A stretch of 17,804 nt of DNA from Promethearchaeota archaeon (GTDB lineage: Archaea; Asgardarchaeota; Lokiarchaeia; Sigyniarchaeales; SOKP01). The position numbers and the translations under genes were made by a program. This document shows, piece by piece, positions 15,300 to 17,804 of the stretch; position 1 is the first letter of the stretch, and every line of letters begins with the position of its first letter. The stretch is taken from the NCBI GenBank assembly GCA_019894815.1, contig JAGXNU010000020.1:1-17804 (forward strand). Reading direction: 5' to 3'. The notes beneath the pieces were generated by a model that was not told the DNA's origin, ran no database searches, and worked only from the letters and a program-made list of their open reading frames with translations.

Positions 15300-17804
15300 A
15301 TGCCAGCAAATGATTGGGAAAATAGTAGGATGTTTGGTAGAAATAAAGAACCTGCACATAATACTTTGATACCATATGCTAATGTAGATGATGTTCTAAA
15401 GGGTGATATTGATTCTACTTATTATAAATCACTAAATGGGGGTTGGAAATTTAATTGGGTTAATAAACCATCAGAAAGACCCTCTGAATTTTATAAACTT
15501 GATTTCGATGTGTCAAATTGGGATGAGATTGATGTTCCAAGTAATTGGCAGATGCGAGGATATGGAATTCCAATCTATACAAACGTAAATTATCCTTATA
15601 GTGTAAAAACGGATAATATCCCAAGTATTGATCATGAATATAATCCCGTAGGATCCTATGTAACCCATTTTAACTTACCAGAGAATTGGGATGGGAGAGA
15701 AATATTCATTCATTTTGCGGGAGTTAAATCTGCCTTTTATATTTGGATAAATGGCAAAAAAGTGGGGTATAGTCAAGGAAGCATGACTCCTGCTGAATTT
15801 AATATAACTAAATACGTGTATCCTAAAAATAATACTATTGCGGTAGAAGTTTATAGGTGGTCTGATGGATCTTATCTCGAAGATCAAGATATGTGGCGAT
15901 TTAGTGGTATTTATCGAGATGTATATCTCTACTCTACGCCTAAAATTCATATCAGTGACTATTTTGCTCGATGTGAGTTTGATGGTCAATATGAAGATAC
16001 TATACTATTTGTAAAAATTAAACTTCATAATTTTGGCACTGAGAATAAGTCGAATTATGAAGTTAAAGTCTCTATATTTGAAGAAGGTCAAGATTTATTG
16101 GGTTCAGATTCATTACTCTCAACTAATTTTGATATTCAAGGACAATCCAACATAATACTAAACTTAGAAGAAACCATCAAAAAACCAAAAAAATGGAATG
16201 CAGAAATACCTTATCTCTATGATTTAATATTAGAATTGAAAGATAATCTTGATAACGTAATAGAAGTAGAACATTGTAAATTTGGGTTTCGGCAAATTGA
16301 AATTGGAAGTGATGCTGGGCTATACTTAAATGGTAAACCAATTCTTTTAAAAGGTGTTAATAGACACGAACATGATCCCGACAATGGGCGGACGATATCA
16401 TTAGAATTGATGGTGAAAGATATTGAGTTATTAAAAAGAAATAATGTTAATGCTGTGCGCACAAGTCATTATCCAAATCATCCTAAATGGTATGAGTTAT
16501 GTGATAGATACGGAATATACATAATAGATGAATGCAATTTAGAATCCCATGGATTAAGGGATGTTCTCCCTTCGAGCCTACCAGAATGGACTGATGCATG
16601 TGTTGATAGAATGGTGAGCATGGTAGAACGTGATAAGAACCATCCTTGCATATTAATATGGTCACTAGGCAATGAAGCCGGAATGGGAGATAACTTCAAG
16701 AAAATGAAAGAAGCAGCTCTTCAAATTGATACAACAAGACCAATCCATTATGAAGGAGATTTCAAACAAGAAGTTTCTGATATGATTAGTAACATGTATT
16801 TATCTCCAAAACAACTTAAAGGATACATAAAAAGGAAGAAATATGGTTCTTTTGGTGCTTCACATAGATTACCTGAGGGTGTTGTGAAGCCCTACGTGCT
16901 TTGTGAATATGCACATGCAATGGGAAACAGTTTAGGCAATTTTCAAAAATTCATGGACGTTTTTGAGGAATACCCAAATGCGATTGGAGGATTTATTTGG
17001 GATTTCATTGACCAAGGCCTAAGAAAAAAGACAGATAAAGGTGAAGAATATTGGGCCTATGGCGGTGATTATGGTGATGAACCAAATGATGGGAATTTCT
17101 GTATTAATGGCATTGTCATGCCTGATCGTAAACCAAATCCTGCATTACATGAGGTTAAGAAAGTTTATCAGAATATCAAAGTACATCCTATTGATCTCTT
17201 GAAGGGAACATTTAAAATTCAAAATAAATATTCATTTAAAAATCTCAGTTTTGTTAATTTAACATGGATTCTAACCGAAAATGGTGTTAAAATACAAGAT
17301 GGTCATATCGAAACTATTGACATGCCCCCAAGTGAATATTTAGATATAAAAATACCCTTTCAGACTCCAGAATCCACACTAAATGCGGAGTATCACCTTT
17401 TAATATCATTCAAGCTTTCTGAAGATTTATTTTGGGCTAAAAAGGATCATGTGGTTGCTTGGGATCAATTTGAAATAAAATTTGATGTCCCTAAGAGTTC
17501 TAAATTAAAATTGGAAGAAATAGATAAAATTCATATTGATGAATTAGAAGATTGTTATGAGGTTAAAGGTGTAAATTTTAAGGTTCACATAGGTAAAGTA
17601 ACAGGATCAATTGAGCAATACACTTATAATAACATTGATTTAATTACACATCCTTTATCACCGAATCTTTGGCGTGCTCTAACAGATAACGATAAAGGTA
17701 TTATAGATTTTGGTAATGGAAGTAGTTTTTCTAGTGTAGATATGGATTGGAAAGATGCTAACAAGAATCGATATGTAAGCGAAATATCTATGAAAAAACT
17801 TAGC
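15300..17804 (+). CDS. lacZ: GH2 beta-galactosidase, LacZ-type, C-terminus cut off by window edge
   Basis: The frame is open from ATG 15300 to the window end and gives 835 residues, where E. coli LacZ has about 1,020. Domains in order: sugar-binding jelly roll (about 40-215, with VPSNWQ and SQGSMTPAEF), immunoglobulin-like (216-325), TIM barrel (about 330-625), then beta-rich domains. E459 in WSLGNEAG is the acid/base and E536 in LCEYAHAMGN the nucleophile. E415 and H417 in NLESHG match the Mg2+ ligands E416 and H418 of LacZ. All lie within two residues of LacZ numbering. No signal peptide is seen, so it acts inside the cell on imported beta-galactosides. GAGGA at 15284-15288 is the ribosome site, 11 bases ahead. 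GH2 enzymes of this full LacZ type are mainly bacterial, so transfer from bacteria is likely. Confidence 0.95.
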   Translation, partial: MPANDWENSRMFGRNKEPAHNTLIPYANVDDVLKGDIDSTYYKSLNGGWKFNWVNKPSERPSEFYKLDFDVSNWDEIDVPSNWQMRGYGIPIYTNVNYPYSVKTDNIPSIDHEYNPVGSYVTHFNLPENWDGREIFIHFAGVKSAFYIWINGKKVGYSQGSMTPAEFNITKYVYPKNNTIAVEVYRWSDGSYLEDQDMWRFSGIYRDVYLYSTPKIHISDYFARCEFDGQYEDTILFVKIKLHNFGTENKSNYEVKVSIFEEGQDLLGSDSLLSTNFDIQGQSNIILNLEETIKKPKKWNAEIPYLYDLILELKDNLDNVIEVEHCKFGFRQIEIGSDAGLYLNGKPILLKGVNRHEHDPDNGRTISLELMVKDIELLKRNNVNAVRTSHYPNHPKWYELCDRYGIYIIDECNLESHGLRDVLPSSLPEWTDACVDRMVSMVERDKNHPCILIWSLGNEAGMGDNFKKMKEAALQIDTTRPIHYEGDFKQEVSDMISNMYLSPKQLKGYIKRKKYGSFGASHRLPEGVVKPYVLCEYAHAMGNSLGNFQKFMDVFEEYPNAIGGFIWDFIDQGLRKKTDKGEEYWAYGGDYGDEPNDGNFCINGIVMPDRKPNPALHEVKKVYQNIKVHPIDLLKGTFKIQNKYSFKNLSFVNLTWILTENGVKIQDGHIETIDMPPSEYLDIKIPFQTPESTLNAEYHLLISFKLSEDLFWAKKDHVVAWDQFEIKFDVPKSSKLKLEEIDKIHIDELEDCYEVKGVNFKVHIGKVTGSIEQYTYNNIDLITHPLSPNLWRALTDNDKGIIDFGNGSSFSSVDMDWKDANKNRYVSEISMKKLS

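Noticed and set aside
15675..16699. Several minus-strand open frames inside the beta-galactosidase gene
   Set aside because: They run opposite to a gene with clear GH2 motifs through the whole stretch, and their translations show no domain features.

Overview
The window looks like chromosomal DNA of an Asgard archaeon, most likely of the Lokiarchaeia/Promethearchaeia type. The DNA is AT-rich. Many genes start at TTG behind a GGAG- or GAGG-type ribosome site, and others have an archaeal TATA box about 27-30 bases before the start codon, as in leaderless transcripts. The gene content mixes archaeal families (a Mig-like T/G mismatch glycosylase, an F420-type flavoprotein-family reductase), eukaryote-like proteins (a Ras/Rab-like GTPase, a probable gelsolin-like domain protein) and anaerobe iron-sulfur proteins. 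No rRNA, tRNA, CRISPR array or insertion sequence was seen. The assignment rests on gene content only.

Layout. 1-1900 (minus strand): the 5' part of a SAM methyltransferase, a Mig-like DNA glycosylase, and a gelsolin-like domain protein with two C-terminal TYDELCW repeats. 2076-4735 (plus): a UvrD/Rep-type helicase followed by a small DUF6884-type protein. 4732-8514 (minus): an apparent four-gene operon of threonine aldolase, M19 dipeptidase, Nudix hydrolase and a DpdA-like transglycosylase; its last gene meets the DUF6884 gene tail to tail with a 4-base overlap. 8760-10474 (plus): a small GTPase and a winged-helix/ferredoxin protein. 10534-14101 (minus): a DUF169 protein, a QueG/reductive-dehalogenase-like iron-sulfur protein and a sulfatase. 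14196-14762 (plus): a Ddn-type F420 oxidoreductase-family protein. 14777-15178 (minus): a VOC-fold protein. 15300-end (plus): a GH2 LacZ-type beta-galactosidase, cut off by the window edge.

The most interesting part is 4277-6404. A TGT-superfamily enzyme of the DpdA kind, with both catalytic Asp residues and the zinc site, lies against a DUF6884 protein whose conserved motifs faintly recall the ArcS/TgtA2 tailoring domain, and it appears translationally coupled to a Nudix hydrolase. This could be a small 7-deazaguanine nucleic-acid modification module; that reading is inference. A second unit of interest is the redox set at 9347-12522: a winged-helix regulator-like protein with a CSCCACCC motif and two ferredoxin clusters, DUF169, and a QueG-like protein, downstream of a Ras-like GTPase. 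The rest is mostly recognisable metabolism and DNA repair.
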